Shown here: piece after piece, positions 44,301 through 57,802 of the stretch
Layout: each line of letters starts with the position of its first letter
Position numbering within the stretch: position 1 is the first letter of the stretch
DNA from: Tilletiopsis washingtonensis
Taxonomy: Eukaryota > Basidiomycota > Exobasidiomycetes > Entylomatales
Assembly (NCBI RefSeq): GCF_003144115.1
Contig: NW_020312011.1
Span: 95,217 to 159,216, forward strand
Direction: 5' to 3'
Length of the DNA: 64,000 nt
The notes under the pieces: model-generated
Database searches by the model: none
Told to the model about the DNA's origin: nothing
Seen by the model: only the letters and a program-made list of their open reading frames with translations
Position numbers and translations under genes: made by a program

Positions 44301-45740
44301 CATCCTGCAGCAGTTCTTCAACGGGCGGATGGACACGGGCCTCAACCGCCGGCTGGCCATTGCTGTGTTCGAGAGCGGCAAGCTGACGGACCGGATAGTG
44401 GCGGGGCACCGCGCCAACGAGGCGTCGCTGTGAGTGCCATGCAGTGGCGCGCACAGTCTGACACTTGCTGACGTCCAGCCGCAGCGAGGGGCCACGGCGC
44501 ATCCGGCTCGGCTACATGGGCCACATGAATCTGATAGCAGAGGAGACCGTCAAGCTGCTCGAGCGGTATCCGCAGGAGGTGGCCGCCGTCGTGGCCGACT
44601 CGATCACGCAGCCCGACTGGGACAACTTCGTCAACGAGACGCTGCGCGAGGCGCGCGAGCGCGAGGCTGCGCCCCTGGCCGGCGGACGTCCAGCTGCGGG
44701 CCGGGCGCTCAACTTTGCCTCGCAGGGAGACGGAGACGTTGCCTGTGAGCGTGGCCTGGGTGCATGCCAGCGCTGCTCGATGCTGACACCTCGCACAGCG
44801 TCAAGCGACGACAACGACCAATTCGCAAACTACCTGTCGTCGCAGATGGGCGCGGGCGGCGTGGCCGGCTCCGACGACGACGACTCGGACGAGGACGCGA
44901 GCTATCTGTCGCAGGACATCCAGGGCTCCGCGCGCAGCCAGGCCAACGGCGCAGGCGGCGGCTTTGACGTGAGTGCTGTGTCGTCCCACCGCTGGCCACC
45001 TGCTCAACCCGCTCTCACACCCACAGGATGCATTCGAGCCGCCGCGCGGCTCAGGCGGCGTCGGCTCATCTGGCTCGCAGGACGTGAGTAGCCGCACCCT
45101 CGCCCTGCTGCGGCCAGCGCTCACGTGGCGTTTGCAGGACGACGACTGGGGGCCCTTCTCCGACTCTGGCGGCGGAGACTTCGACTTTGCCGCCGAGGCG
45201 TCGAGCAGCGCCTCGGCCTACACGCAGCAGCCCAACCTCACGCCGGCCGATTGGGCGGCCGACTTTGACCGCACGGCGCGCGAGCAGCACCAGCAGGCCT
45301 CGAGCGAGGGCGAGGGCAGCGACGCCGGCGACTCTGCATCCGAGGAGGCCAGCAGCAGCAGCAGCGATGCCGGCGGGCGCACGCCCACGGCCGAGACGGC
45401 GCCGAGCGGCGGCCTGGGCGGCATCCTCGACAGTGCGCCGTCGACGAGCGACGTGGTGGCCTCTGCGCACGCGCGGCGGCCCAGTCTCGGGCAGAGCGAG
45501 GCGCCGGCTTCCTCTGTGCGGCGGCGAGCATCGTCGGGTGCCGGCTCGGCCGAGGCACGGCAGGCACTGCGCGACGAGGAGCCGCTGGGGCCGGGCGTCA
45601 GCGCAGATGTGCGCCGCAGCGAGGAGTCGGGCATGCTGGAGCGCAACGTCGACGGCCAGACGATCACGGTGCCGCTCGACGAGGTGGCGCTGAGCAGCGC
45701 GGCCGAGAGCGCGGAGAACGAGAGCGCCGTGGTGGACTAG
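41335..45740 (+). CDS. SAPS-domain protein, SIT4/PP6-type phosphatase regulatory subunit
   Basis: Homologue of yeast Sap155/Sap185/Sap190 and human PPP6R1-3, which bind the catalytic subunit Sit4/PP6 and influence G1 progression and stress signalling. Exons are 41335-41579, 41681-42104, 42154-42288, 42341-44194, 44248-44429, 44479-44744, 44799-44968, 45027-45083 and 45138-45740; 1,311 aa. The start MFWRFGF is the family's characteristic N-terminus. SAPS motifs follow: LERPNVTLEEVLDEEDLLQE, ENQN-like CKNQNAKLVSFL, YPYLASEVLCSDVWAVVETV, RFVAHLETPAVVDLLYRIV and FFEYPWNNFLHNVVYDILQQ, then IRLGYMGHMNLIAEETV. Acidic low-complexity segments fill the middle and C-terminus. Exon 6 could instead begin at 44485, which would drop two residues. 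Confidence 0.93.
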
Positions 45741-46218
45741 GTGCGAGAGCTCCTCCTGCTCAGCGGTGCAGCACACATCTCATCCATCCTGCACTTTGTC
45801 TTGCCCCACGCCACACCGACCCCTCATACTATTGCAGCGCTGCATCAATGCATCTTGCACAAGGACGTCCTGGGCGTTGAGGGTCGTGCCGGCGGTACGA
45901 GCCCAGTATGCAGGCCACAGGCTTCGCGCACGGCTGCTGGTGTGAGAAGCAGCCTCGATCTGTCGAGCGCGCCGCTCTCACGCAGCGGCGAGATCGCTGC
46001 TCGTGCGACTGCGGCGTGGCTGTGCCTGTGCTGTGGCTTGGCCTGCCGCTACGCGCGCGCCGCGGCGTCGGTGCGGCGAGAGCGCCTGCATGCTGTCTTT
46101 GTGGAGGCACGCCTCGGCGTTCTTGCAACGGCGCGCGCACGGCACGCCGAGCCGAGGGCGCTCCTCTCTCGGCCGTTTCCTTCTTGCCTTCTGCCCCTCA
46201 CATCCTCTCTCAGCAAGC
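45741..46218. other. 478 bp spacer between the SAPS gene and the DUF7330-like gene
   Basis: Tandem (same-strand) spacer holding the 3' end of the SAPS gene and the promoter of the next gene. A CT-rich stretch lies just upstream of 46219. No coding segment is recognised. Confidence 0.55.
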
Positions 46219-47159
46219 ATGTCCTTCGACGAGGAGCGCGCCGGCCCATCAGCGCCCTCGGCGCCCGCGCCCTACTCGCGCATCGTGCAGCACATGCGCA
46301 TCGAGCAGCCGCAGCAGAGCATCAAGGTGCGTGCGGTGCACCGCCCCACAAGTGCCGCGACCACGTCTCGCTGATCCCTCCCTCGCAGGGCACGTATCAG
46401 ATCTCGCCGTACGCCGCCAATCCGCAGCCGCCGCGCTTCGACATGCCGCGCGCCGAAGTGCTCGCCGCCAGTTCGGCGAGCGCAGCCTTTGAGGCGCGCA
46501 ACTCGGCCGTCAACGTGACTGTCGTGGTGCGCGCGGCGGGCGAGGGAGAGCACGAGGAGCCACGCTGGGGCAGCGCGCATCGCAGGAGTAGAAGCAAGGG
46601 AGGAGGCGAGGGTGCCAGACCGGGCAAGCCCGTTTTTGTCAACGTCAAGAGCTACCTGTCCTATGTCAAGCTGCAGATGGTGGGTCACGACGTGGCGGCC
46701 GAGAGGACCGAGGCGTGGCAGTGACTCGCGAGCGGGCGGAGCGAGACAGGGCGAAGTGATGCGATGGGCAGCATTGTGGCCGCGAATCACTGGAGTGCCC
46801 AGGCGCCTCTGCTGACACCAGCCTCTGTGCAGCCACAATACCAGATCTCTGCGCCCCTGAGCATCCGCGCAAAGTCCAAAGGCGGCGACGTGCACGTCCA
46901 CCTGCCTCCCACGTTCTCCGGCATGCTCTCCTGGGTCTCCGACAGCGGCACCTTGCGGCTTTCTCCCGGCGTTCAAGCGCGCTACACGCCCGTCGGCGAG
47001 AGCAAGAAGCACAGAGGCGTCGGACGCATCGTGCCGCCAGAGGGCGCGGATCAGCCACTGAGAGGCGACAGCGCCGAGCTGATCAGCACGAGGGGCGATC
47101 TGAGAGTGAGCATTGCGGGAGAGGATAAGACGGCGGACCGAGGATGTACGATTGCATGA
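46219..47159 (+). CDS. small fungal protein resembling DUF7330, function unknown
   Basis: Exons are 46219-46326, 46389-46679 and 46833-47159, giving 241 aa; all junctions are between codons. The N-terminal 40 residues are Pro/Ala-rich and polar. The rest looks like an all-beta domain: AVNVTVVVRAAGE, KPVFVNVKSYLSYVKLQM, PLSIRAKSKGGDVHVHLPPT and FSGMLSWVSDSGTLRLSP, ending DSAELISTRGDLRVSIAGED. The pattern of short beta hairpins with a VHLPPTFSG-type motif is like DUF7330 proteins of basidiomycetes; that match is from memory of the pattern. The second intron is 153 nt with a GTGGGT donor, so the middle junction is the least certain part. No signal peptide or membrane helix is seen. Confidence 0.65.
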
Positions 47160-47673
47160 TGCGTGCGCGAGTAATGCATCGCCGTGCAAGCGCAACACGC
47201 GGCGTTGGAGTGAGCTGAACCTGACCACATGAACGCAATGCTGGGACGGCCTGGTGGGGCGCGTTGAGGTCCTTGGCACAAGCGGCGCAGGAAAGGAGAC
47301 ATGCAGTAGTCGCCGTGAAGGTGAGGCAGGGCTGCTCGACGGAGGTGCCGTCTGAGTGCGGCGCGCCGCGACCGCAGGCCGCTTGGCCGGCCTCGTCCCG
47401 ACTCGTCGCACCACGCCGAGGCGAATCGAGGAGCCAGGCCGCCAAGGGTCGACACAGAGAGGATGCACAAAGCTCTATTGACAGCGTGCACGAGATGAGA
47501 GAGTGTGTACTATCGGAAGGAAAGGAGGAGGAAGGGGGCATTGCAAGATGACGAGTGAGAGAGAGGCGAGAGCGAGTCGGTGAACTGTAGGCGGACGATC
47601 GGGAATGGGCAAGTCCAGCGGCTGCACGGAGAGAGTGCTTGACGTGCCGCCGGAGGGGGTGTGTGGTCTGAGC
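47160..47673. other. 514 bp convergent spacer
   Basis: Holds the 3' ends of the DUF7330-like and desaturase genes. Purine-rich sequence (about 47505-47600) lies just downstream of the desaturase on its strand as a pyrimidine-rich tract. No gene is seen. Confidence 0.55.
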
Positions 47674-49155
47674 TTAGTCGCTCATGGCAAGGCCCGAGTC
47701 GGAGCCGTTGGTCGCCTCGGCGACCTTGGCGCGCGGCACGCCCTTTGCGTTGCGGTAGAACGCGACGCCGTCGTCCTCCTCGATGAATTTGCAGTTGCGG
47801 ATGCTCTGCCACAGCGAGACGAAGATGTTCTTGTCGTCCCAGTGGTAGTGCTCACCGAGACGCGCCTTGAGCGCCTCGGTGGCCTCCCAGGCGTGGTAGT
47901 GCGGGATCTTGGACGAGACGTGGTGCAGCACGTGCGTCTCGGCAATGCCGTGGAAGAGGTACGGACCGACGGGGCCGAGCCAGTTGCGATCGATGGTGCA
48001 GAGGGCGCCGCGAGGGAACGTCCAGCTGTCGGCCTGGTAGTGCGGCACCTCGGGGTGCGTGTGCTGCAGGTAGGTGATCATGACGAGCCAGTTGTTGCAC
48101 CAGAGGTACGGGATGAGGTAGTAGCGCACCACCTCGCCCATGCCGCGGTAGTATGCCCACGCGCCGAGCGCCGAGAGCGTAATGGCGAGGCCGAGGTCGG
48201 AGATGAGAATCTGCGAGCGGTGGCGAGCGTCGAAGATGATCGAGTCGGGGTTGTAGTGGTTCGTGCCCTTGGGGTAGTGCAGCTGGCCAGACGCGTTCTG
48301 CAGCAGGTACATGGGCCAGCCGAAGAGCTGCTGGATGACGATGTAGAAGAGGTTGTATGCCGGCGCATCCTCGAGCGTCTCGACGAGCCACTCGCCCCAC
48401 GTCTCCTCGGCGTGCGGCTTCTCGGCCGAGGCATCCTGCTGCTGCGCGGCAGCGAGCTGGGCGTCGACGGCGGCGTCGTCCTCCGAGTCCTCGCGGCTCG
48501 CCGGCTGCAGCGGGAGCAGGCCCTTCTGGGCACGCGTGCGCGGCACGAAGACCTCGTCGCGCGTCAGGTGGCCCGTGGCGGCGTGGTGGCGGGCGTGCGA
48601 GATGCGCCAGGAGTGGTAGGGCACGAGAAGCGCAGAGTGCAGCACCCAGCCGACGGCGTTGTTGATCGTCTTGCTCGGGCTGTACGCCTGGTGGCCGCAC
48701 TCGTGCGCAATGACCCAGATGCCGGTGAAGACGAGGCCCTGCGCCACCTGGTACGCGGCCCAGGCGGCCCAGCGCAGCGCCGTAGCCTGCGTCGCGGGCG
48801 CCACGTAGGCGCTCAGCGGCGACTTGGCAAAGTCGAGCGCGGCGACGGTGGGGTTGATGTAGGAGGCGGCGTAGGCGAGCGCGGCGACGAGGGTGAAGTC
48901 CCAGGCGACGTAGAGGCTCGAGTGCAGCGCGCTGCGCTCGAAGCAGTGCGCCGGGATGGCGGAGAGCAGATCCTTGATGGTGAGCTCGGGCACCTTGAAC
49001 TCCTTGAGCGCCGCCTCGTCGTACGGCTGAGCCTGGCGGTGCGAGAGCTTGCCGGCCGGCTTGGCGATTGAGGCGGCGGCCGCGGCGGCGCGGGCACTGC
49101 CCTTGCCGGCGCGCTGCACGGGCGTCGTGGCCGACGGCGCGGTGGCGGTCGACAT
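47674..49155 (-). CDS. FAD2: Delta-12 (oleate) fatty acid desaturase
   Basis: Membrane di-iron enzyme of the ER that converts oleate to linoleate. Intronless, 493 aa, starting at ATG 49155. After an Ala/Ser-rich leader comes VPELTIKDLLSAIPAHCFER, the conserved entry of fungal Delta-12/omega-3 desaturases. The three His boxes are HECGH (151-155), HARHH (187-191) and HVLHH (408-412). Hydrophobic stretches around residues 85-105, 128-150 and 295-330 give the expected membrane layout. An acidic, Gln/Ala-rich loop (near SREDSEDDAAVDAQLAAAQQ) after the second box is longer than usual. Delta-12 versus omega-3 specificity cannot be separated firmly by eye, but with one copy present Delta-12 is more likely. 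Confidence 0.92.
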   Translation of the reverse strand: MSTATAPSATTPVQRAGKGSARAAAAAASIAKPAGKLSHRQAQPYDEAALKEFKVPELTIKDLLSAIPAHCFERSALHSSLYVAWDFTLVAALAYAASYINPTVAALDFAKSPLSAYVAPATQATALRWAAWAAYQVAQGLVFTGIWVIAHECGHQAYSPSKTINNAVGWVLHSALLVPYHSWRISHARHHAATGHLTRDEVFVPRTRAQKGLLPLQPASREDSEDDAAVDAQLAAAQQQDASAEKPHAEETWGEWLVETLEDAPAYNLFYIVIQQLFGWPMYLLQNASGQLHYPKGTNHYNPDSIIFDARHRSQILISDLGLAITLSALGAWAYYRGMGEVVRYYLIPYLWCNNWLVMITYLQHTHPEVPHYQADSWTFPRGALCTIDRNWLGPVGPYLFHGIAETHVLHHVSSKIPHYHAWEATEALKARLGEHYHWDDKNIFVSLWQSIRNCKFIEEDDGVAFYRNAKGVPRAKVAEATNGSDSGLAMSD

Positions 49156-50665
49156 GGTGGGAGATGCGCGGGGACGGGCGCAGGGAAGGGAGAGTGGGGA
49201 CGGAAAGCGAGACGGGTGCGACGTTCGATCAACGAAGACGACGGCGGCGGTGTGAGGTGAGAGAGGGGGGGGAGGGGAAGGGGGTGACGAAGGGTGTGGG
49301 GGGCGTGCGTGAGGCCGGGGCCAGGAAGCTCGCTGCCTTTGAGCGGGCGAGGCAGACGCCGGCGAGGCACAGCGAGGCGCGCCGCACGCCGCCAGCACTC
49401 GCCACGCCACCCGCCAGCGCACGCTCGCCGCCGCCGCCTTCGCACCCAAATTTGGCGCGCACCGCGCAACACTTTTCCGCACTCACGCGCCCGCCTAGAG
49501 CAGCCGCCCGCCAGCCGTACCACAGCGCAGCAGCGCCTCTTCGTCAGCACAGGAGCACGCCCCTCGAGAAGCCATCAGCACCGCCCATGCCATCTGCCGG
49601 CATGCGCGTCTTCAGCAGCTTCGAGTCTAGGCACCGCCTTGCACACGAGCTCGAAGAGCGAGCCGTTGCGAGGATCTGCGCAGGCAATCAATGCGCCGCG
49701 CGGCCACGGGTGCTTCTCGCCTGAGGGCTGCGCGGCGGCGGTGCCAGCTCGGGCGGTGCCGCTTGGCGCTTCTCCGGCACTGCGCCAGTCTCCTTGGCCG
49801 CCCAATGCGCCTGCCCTCGTGCGCTGGACCCGCGGCGGCGTGCGGCGCGGGGGCAGAAACTCGCGGGTGGCAAAAGACGGAGCAGCCGCGCACGCGCGCG
49901 CGCCCCAAGCAACCCCAGACTGCCGGCGTGCCCGAGGGGGCGCCTGAGCGGCTGTCACGCGTGCTGGGGCTGCAAGAGGGCGAGTCGCCGGCAGCGTCCG
50001 AGGGCGCCACGGCGCGCGAAAATGTGCGCCCAGCCAGCATCAGGCCGTCGGCGGCGCGCGGGGGGCTCGCAAACGCTTCTCGGCTCCTCCAGGCACGCCG
50101 CTCGGAAGGATGCTTTGCGCATCTGCATAGCCTCTCTTCACGCCTGCCACGGGTGAGACGCTTGCGCAAAGCCGGCGGAGGAACGGAGGAAGGGAGAAGG
50201 GTTACTCACGTGTGCCCAAGCCAGTCCTCGAGACGAGCCCGCGCGCCGCAACCGGGGCGACGAGAGAGCAAAGGGAATGCGACCGCTCACGGTACTGCAC
50301 GCTGCGCGCCGCCGTGCACAGCGCGGTCTCTGGTGATGGCCTTGACCGAGCCCAGAGGCGCAAGCGGCTTTGCTACAGCTTCGCACTTCCCTCTCTGTCT
50401 GCCGAGCGAGACAAAGGACGAGAGGGGAGGCGGGCTGGGCGGCGCCGCGCACGTTACGTAAGCGAGACAGGCTTCGCTGCATGCCCGATTCCCGCGCGAC
50501 GCCCGTGCGCAAGCTGGCCAGCTCACGTGCCGCGCGCGCTCCGCCAGGCTGCCCCAGGCATACGGCGGCGCGCGTCGTCAGCTCGGCGGCGGCGCCTTGG
50601 TCGCAGCGCCCCCAACCTCCACCCTCTCCCTCCTCTGCCCTCTCGCCCAGCTCGTTCGGGCAGCC
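49156..50665. other. 1.5 kb divergent spacer upstream of FAD2 and RPT6
   Basis: No convincing gene. The part next to FAD2 has a run of G with GA-rich sequence (about 49258-49300). A PACE-type nonamer lies at 49866-49874. The open frames crossing the spacer on both strands are Arg/Ala-rich shadows. Confidence 0.55.
49866..49874 (+). promoter_or_regulatory. PACE-type nonamer GGTGGCAAA upstream of RPT6
   Basis: An exact copy of GGTGGCAAA, the proteasome-associated control element bound by Rpn4 in ascomycete yeasts. It is about 790 bp upstream of the RPT6 start, further than usual, and use of PACE in basidiomycetes is not something I can confirm. Confidence 0.35.
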
Positions 50666-52505
<1,840 letters not shown>

Positions 52506-52643
52506 GCCGCCGCACCCAGCCGTCGCGCCCTGCTGCTCGTTCATCACACATCACGACCCCGATCACGCAATCAGATACACACCCTTTACTCAGCGCCTGG
52601 CCTCTCGCATTGTGTGTGGGAAGCGTGACATTGCGCGTGACTG

Positions 52644-55314
52644 CTACAGGCCGTCGAAGAAGCCCGGCTCGGCCACCTCGATGACCTCCTCGGCCGGCTT
52701 CGAGTTGCGCTCCATCTTCTCCTTTCGCAGCCGTTTGGCGTTTCTCTTCTCCTCCTGCTCCTCTCTCGTCCAGTCCTCCTCTCCGTCCTCCTCGCTCTCC
52801 TTTGCCTGCTCCTCGTTCGGTTTTGCCGCCTCCTCCCTCTCCTTCTTCAAGAACTCTCGCTTCCGTGCCCGCTTGTCGCGCCGCACTTCCTTCATCTCCT
52901 TGCGCGCCTTCTGCTGCGACCATGCCTCTTCGGCCACGGCGGTGCCGCGCATGCGTTTGCGCTTGCCTTCCGGCGCTGCTCCTGCTGCCTGCGCCGCCGC
53001 TCGTGCCTCGGCTGCCACGCGCGCCTTTTCGTCGGCGGCAGTGAGTGACTCCAAGCGCTGCGCCTCGCGGGTGGGGTCGAGGTAGGCAAATGTGCGCAGC
53101 TAGGAACAAGGAGAGAGTCAATCTCGAGACGCCTGAGGACCTCGACGAGTGGCATGGCACACTCACGTCGACTGCCTCCTGCTCAAAGCCCCACAGCTCC
53201 CGCTCGCGCTGCGAGTCCATCGTCTTCTCTTCGTCGTCCTTGGCCTTGCCCTTGCCCTTGATAAGGCCCAGTGCTCTAGAGCGTGCCTCGGCCACTTCTG
53301 GCATGCTTGGCATGCGCAGCAAGCCAAAGGCCCGCGCCGTAGCTCCCAGATCCAGATCGCGCAGCCGGAAGATGTACGCGGCCTCGTGCTTGGAGTAGGC
53401 GCGCAGGAACGAGACGAACGCCCGAACACTCGACTCGTGCGACTCGCGATCGCGGCGGTTCTGTGCTCGCAGCTGCGACGCCAACAGCAAGGCTTGCTCG
53501 TCTTCGGCCGGCTCGGCGCCTGGCTCTGGAAGCGCCTTGGGCGACGTAGAGAGCAGATAGGGATAGGGCGCCAACGGCACTTTGCGCACAAGCATGAAGT
53601 CTGGGCCAGCGTGTGAGCGCAGAACAGAAGGGCAGACGCTGTCGCAGTGAGCGCGTGAGAGGCGACTCACCGACGAACTCCTCCTCGCGGCCTCGATTCA
53701 GCAGCACCACTGCTCTGCCACTGCGTCCCGCACGAGCCGTGCGTCCGGCGCGGTGGGAGAAGACCTTTGGATCCGTCGGCGCGTCATACTGCACGACGAG
53801 GTCGACGTCGGGTAGATCCAGACCTCGTGCCGCCACGTCTGTGCATAGCAGCACGGCTGCCGCCTCTGGCGCATGCTGCTGTCGAGATGCCTTGCTGCCG
53901 CCGCCTGCCGAGCGGCCCACATCGCTCGCTGCAGCTGCGGCGGCGGCGCCGACTGGCAGGCAAGAGACGAATGACTCAAACGTGGCGTTGCGGCGAGAGG
54001 GAGTCTGTTTGCCGTGCAGCGAAAAGAGTCGCAGTTGATGCATGTGCGGTAGCGAAGCGAGCGCCTTGAGTGAGAAGTATTTGGCATCAGTCTACTTGTC
54101 GCCAGCGCTAGCCAGCAAGCTCTCTCGTCGACTCGCCTTGTAGAAGTAATTGACCTGCGCACACGTCGCAAAGTACACGATGCACTTGCGCGCGCCGGCG
54201 CCTTCTGCATCCATCGTCTCGCGCCTCAGGATGCGCAGCAGCAACGCGAGGCGGTTCTCGGCACGCGAGACCGCGAAGAGGTTCTGCAGGCTGTTGTTTG
54301 CAGGTGACGTGCGATGTCAGCCAGGCTTTACCATGCTCGAGATGGCCCTCAGAGTACACTCACCTTGCAGGCGCCCTACGCTCGCCCGTGGCGCCGTCCG
54401 ACTGCTTGGCGCGCACAGAGACAGTGATGCGCGCCGGATTGCGCAGGCCCATCGTCGCCAGGCTGGCCAGTGCGTCACTCATGGTGGCGCTGAAGAGGCC
54501 CGTACGACGCTGGCGGGGCAGCAGCGAGAGGATGGTCTGCAGCGATGCTGAGAATCCCAGATCCAGCAGGCTGACAGGGCGGACGCATCAGACAGGCAAC
54601 CCGCCTGCGACGCGCTTGCGGCAACTCACCGATCTGCCTCGTCGAGCACGAGCATCTGCAGCTCCCTTGCATCCACTCCCTTGCGCTTCAGCAGCTCCTC
54701 CACGCGTCCTGGCGTGCCGACGACGATCGTCGCGCCCTCGTCTCTGAAGGCGCGGTAGTCCTCCTCGGGGCGGTGCTTGCCGCCGACGACGAGGAGGGCG
54801 CCGCTGCGTGCCAGCACTGGCTGTGCCTCCTTCTCCTCGTCGGGCACCGTGTCTGGATACAGCGGCTTCTCCTCTTCCTCGTGCGCGTGCGCTGCTGCTG
54901 CCAGCGCCGTGCTCTGCGGGCGCGCATCGAGCAGGCGCTGCAGGACGGCGTGCACCTGCTGTGCCAGCTCGCGCGTGGGGCACACGACGAGGGCGGCGAG
55001 GCGGCCGCGGCGCGGCGGCGTGGCGGCGAGGAGCTGCAGCAGCGGCACGAGGTAGGCCAGCGTCTTGCCCGAGCCCGTCACGGCCTCGACGACGACGTCG
55101 CGATGCGAGAGCAGCGCCGGGATGCTGGCGGCCTGCACGGGCGTCATGCGCGGCAGGTCGAGCGTGGCCAGCGCCTCGAGGCTGGGCAGAGAGGCGTGAG
55201 CAGGTGGCCGGGCGGAGAGGCGAGTGTGAGAGGTACGCACAGCCACGGTGCCAGTGCTGGCCTGAGCGTGCTCCATGCGCCGGCGTGTGCAGGCGCCTTG
55301 GCGAGCGCAGCCAT
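52644..55314 (-). CDS. SPB4: DEAD-box RNA helicase Spb4 (DDX55)
   Basis: ATP-dependent RNA helicase for late 60S ribosomal subunit assembly. Exons are 55314-55241, 55181-54630, 54570-54364, 54290-54137, 54064-53671, 53600-53167 and 53099-52644; 756 aa. Motif Q region: [20 protein letters not shown], then [10 protein letters not shown]. Motif I is AVTGSGKT, Ia PTRELAQQV, Ib [36 protein letters not shown] include LFSLHGK and [37 protein letters not shown]. The Spb4-specific C-terminal part follows: [32 protein letters not shown] and a Lys/Glu-rich tail ending EPGFFDGL. The intron 54136-54065 uses a GC donor. Divergent from the decarboxylase (238 bp). Confidence 0.96.
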
Positions 55315-55552
55315 GGTGGGGTGAGGGCGAGGGAGGGTGGAGGAGCAGAGGAAAGAGCCGCGCGGCGTCCGGCTCGGCGGTGCACAATTTCTGGCGGACG
55401 GCCGGAACTCGGGCTGCGCGGCCGCTGCACCCTCGACCTCGCTGCGCCGCCGCTTCCGCTTCCGCTCGCTTGGTGCATGAGCCGGAGCGCGCCGGACTGC
55501 GAGTCACCCACCCTTCCCACCACCACCTCCTTCACACGCTTCCTGTCCAGCC

Positions 55553-57802
55553 ATGGCTCCCTCCGCTCAGGCGCCGGCTGCCGCGCCAGCGCCGCCGCCC
55601 AAGCTCAGCGCCGCACACACAAACGGCACCGCCGCCGCCGAAGCCGATGCGCGCGAGAGCTACGCCGACGAGGCCGCGCGCTACCTCGCTCGCGCTGCCG
55701 CCATGTCGACTGCCTGTGCGTGGCCGCGTTGGCGAGCGCATGTCTTCCCATCGCACCTCACACGCTGCTGCACCCACAGTCATGCGTGCCGGCGAGCTCG
55801 CCGATGCGCCCGTGGCGCGCTGGCCCACGAGCCGCGATCTGCGCGCCAATGTGCGCCTCGCCCTGCCCGACGCCGGCGCCAGTGAAGAGGGTGCGTCGCG
55901 GCGTGGGCGCCGAAGATGCCGATGCCTTGCGCGGAGGCGCTTGTTGATGCCAGTGAATTGCGCGCCTCAGAGGTCTTTGCGTCGATGCAGAGCATGCTCG
56001 ACAACAGGTGCGTCTGACGCAGCGGCGCGCTGCTCCACCCTGCTGACCTCGCATCTGCAGCGTCAACCCATACACGGGCCGATTCCTCGACAAGGTGCGC
56101 TTGCACTCCGTGCCGCGCGTCTGCTGCGTCCTCCGCTGAGCTGTGTGTTGCAGCTGTACTCTGCGCCTCGTCCCGTCGGCCTGGCCGCCGAGGCTCTGCT
56201 GGCCACTCTCAATGCCAACGGGCACGTCATGTCCGCCTCGCCCATGCTCAGCCTGGCCGAGGAGGCGTGCGTGGCTGGACTGGCGCAGCTGTGCGGCTGG
56301 GATGCGGTGAGTCTCCTGCTTCCCGGCCCATGCGTCAAAAGGTGCCTGCTCTCATCAGTGCCCCTCGCACATCGCTAGACTCTCGCAGACGGCATGACGA
56401 TGCCGGGCGGTTCGGCGTCCAACACACTGGCATTGCAGACTGCGTTGCAGCGTCACTTCCCCGCCTTTCGCGATGGCGGCGTGCTTGGCGCCTCGCTGGC
56501 ACTGCACGCCTCAGGCCGCTCCGGACGTGCCGCACGCCCGTTGCTCTTCACTTCCAGTCAGAGCCACTACTCGCTGGACAAGGCGGCGATGGGCTGCGGG
56601 CTGGGTCTCGATGCCGTCGTCAAGGTGCCGTGCGACGCTCAGGGACGCATGAATGTCGCTGAGCTGGAACGGCTGGTGGAAGAGGCTGCGAACGACACAG
56701 AAGGTCGTGCGGCCTCGGCCGGCGCGCCGTTCTTTGTCAATGCCACTGCAGGCTCGACGGGTGAGTCACTGCGAGGCGCGCTGCACCTGCGGTCCTCCAG
56801 ATGCTGACGGTGCATCGGGCCAGTGCTGGGCTCCTTCGACGATCTCGACGCGATTGCCGACGTGTGCGGGCGCCATGGGCTCTGGCTGCACGTCGACGGC
56901 AGCTGGGGTGGACCCGTGCTCTTCTCCGAGCGCTGGCGACACCTCATGCACGGCATCGCCCGCTGTGACTCGCTGGCCATCAACCCGCACAAGCTGCTCA
57001 ACGCGTGAGTCCTTTGAGCACCGCTCTGCCGCCTTGCTTTCTCGCACGTGCGCTGACGCATTGCCTCACAGTCCGCTGCAGTGCAGCTTCGCCCTCTTCC
57101 GGCGCGGCGAGGCGCTCACCGCCAACTCTCTGGACGTCGCCTATCTCTTCCACGAGACGTCCGACGACGCCGATGCTCAACACAGCACACTCTCAGCGTC
57201 GGCGCAAGCCTCCGAGGCGCGTCTTGCTCGGCGTGAGCATCCCGGCTCCATGGCCTATGGATGTGGTCGACGAGGCGATGCCTTGAAGCTCTACTTGCTC
57301 TGGCAGCGCTACGGCCGACATGGTCTGGGCGCCCACGTCGACGCTGGCTTTGAGCTCGCCAAGCGCGTGTCGCAGCTCGTGAGGGAGGGCCCGCATGCCA
57401 ACTTACTCGAGCTGGGCCCGCAGCCAGACGAGCTCTTCTTGCAGGTCTGCTTTCGACCCAAGGAGCCCTCGCATCATGCCGCCGCAGTCGACGGTCAGAC
57501 GCGCACTTGCCTTCTCAGGACAAAGGCCACGCGCCACGTATACGACACACTGCGTGCGCGCCGACGCTTTGCAGTCGACTTTGCGCCGCTGCCGGGCGAC
57601 CTTGGCGACTTCATCCGGTGAGTGTTCTATCCTTGCGCTTCTCTTTGTGTGTGTGTGGCTGCCAAGCTGATGTCAGTGGCTCTGTTCCGTGTCTCACAGC
57701 CTCGTCGTCCACCCCCGCACGGCATGGACAGACTTGCACGCACTCGTGGCGGAGGTCGCCGAGATCGGCCAGGACTTCTTCGCCGCGAGCCAGACGGCCT
57801 AG
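55553..57802 (+). CDS. group II PLP-dependent decarboxylase (glutamate/cysteine-sulfinate decarboxylase-like)
   Basis: Fold-type I PLP enzyme of the GAD/CSAD group. Exons are 55553-55715, 55780-55890, 55971-56007, 56061-56094, 56154-56306, 56379-56760, 56824-57004, 57072-57617 and 57700-57802; 569 aa. Motifs are NPYTGRFLDKLYSAPRPVGL, TMPGGSASNTLALQTAL, FTSSQSHYSLDKAAMGCGLG, FFVNATAGSTVLGSFDDLDA, LWLHVDGSWGGPVLFSERWR and INPHKLLNAPLQCSFALF; K350 in NPHK should hold PLP as a Schiff base. Exon 6 must start at a TAG acceptor, because the nearby CAG would bring a stop. Exons 3 and 4 (37 and 34 nt) are short and the least secure. Substrate could be glutamate, cysteine sulfinate or a related acidic amino acid; I cannot tell which. 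Confidence 0.88.

Noticed and set aside
49600-49660. TTCGAGTC-like T-loop sequence suggesting a tRNA
   Set aside because: The upstream sequence does not form a D-arm or anticodon arm.
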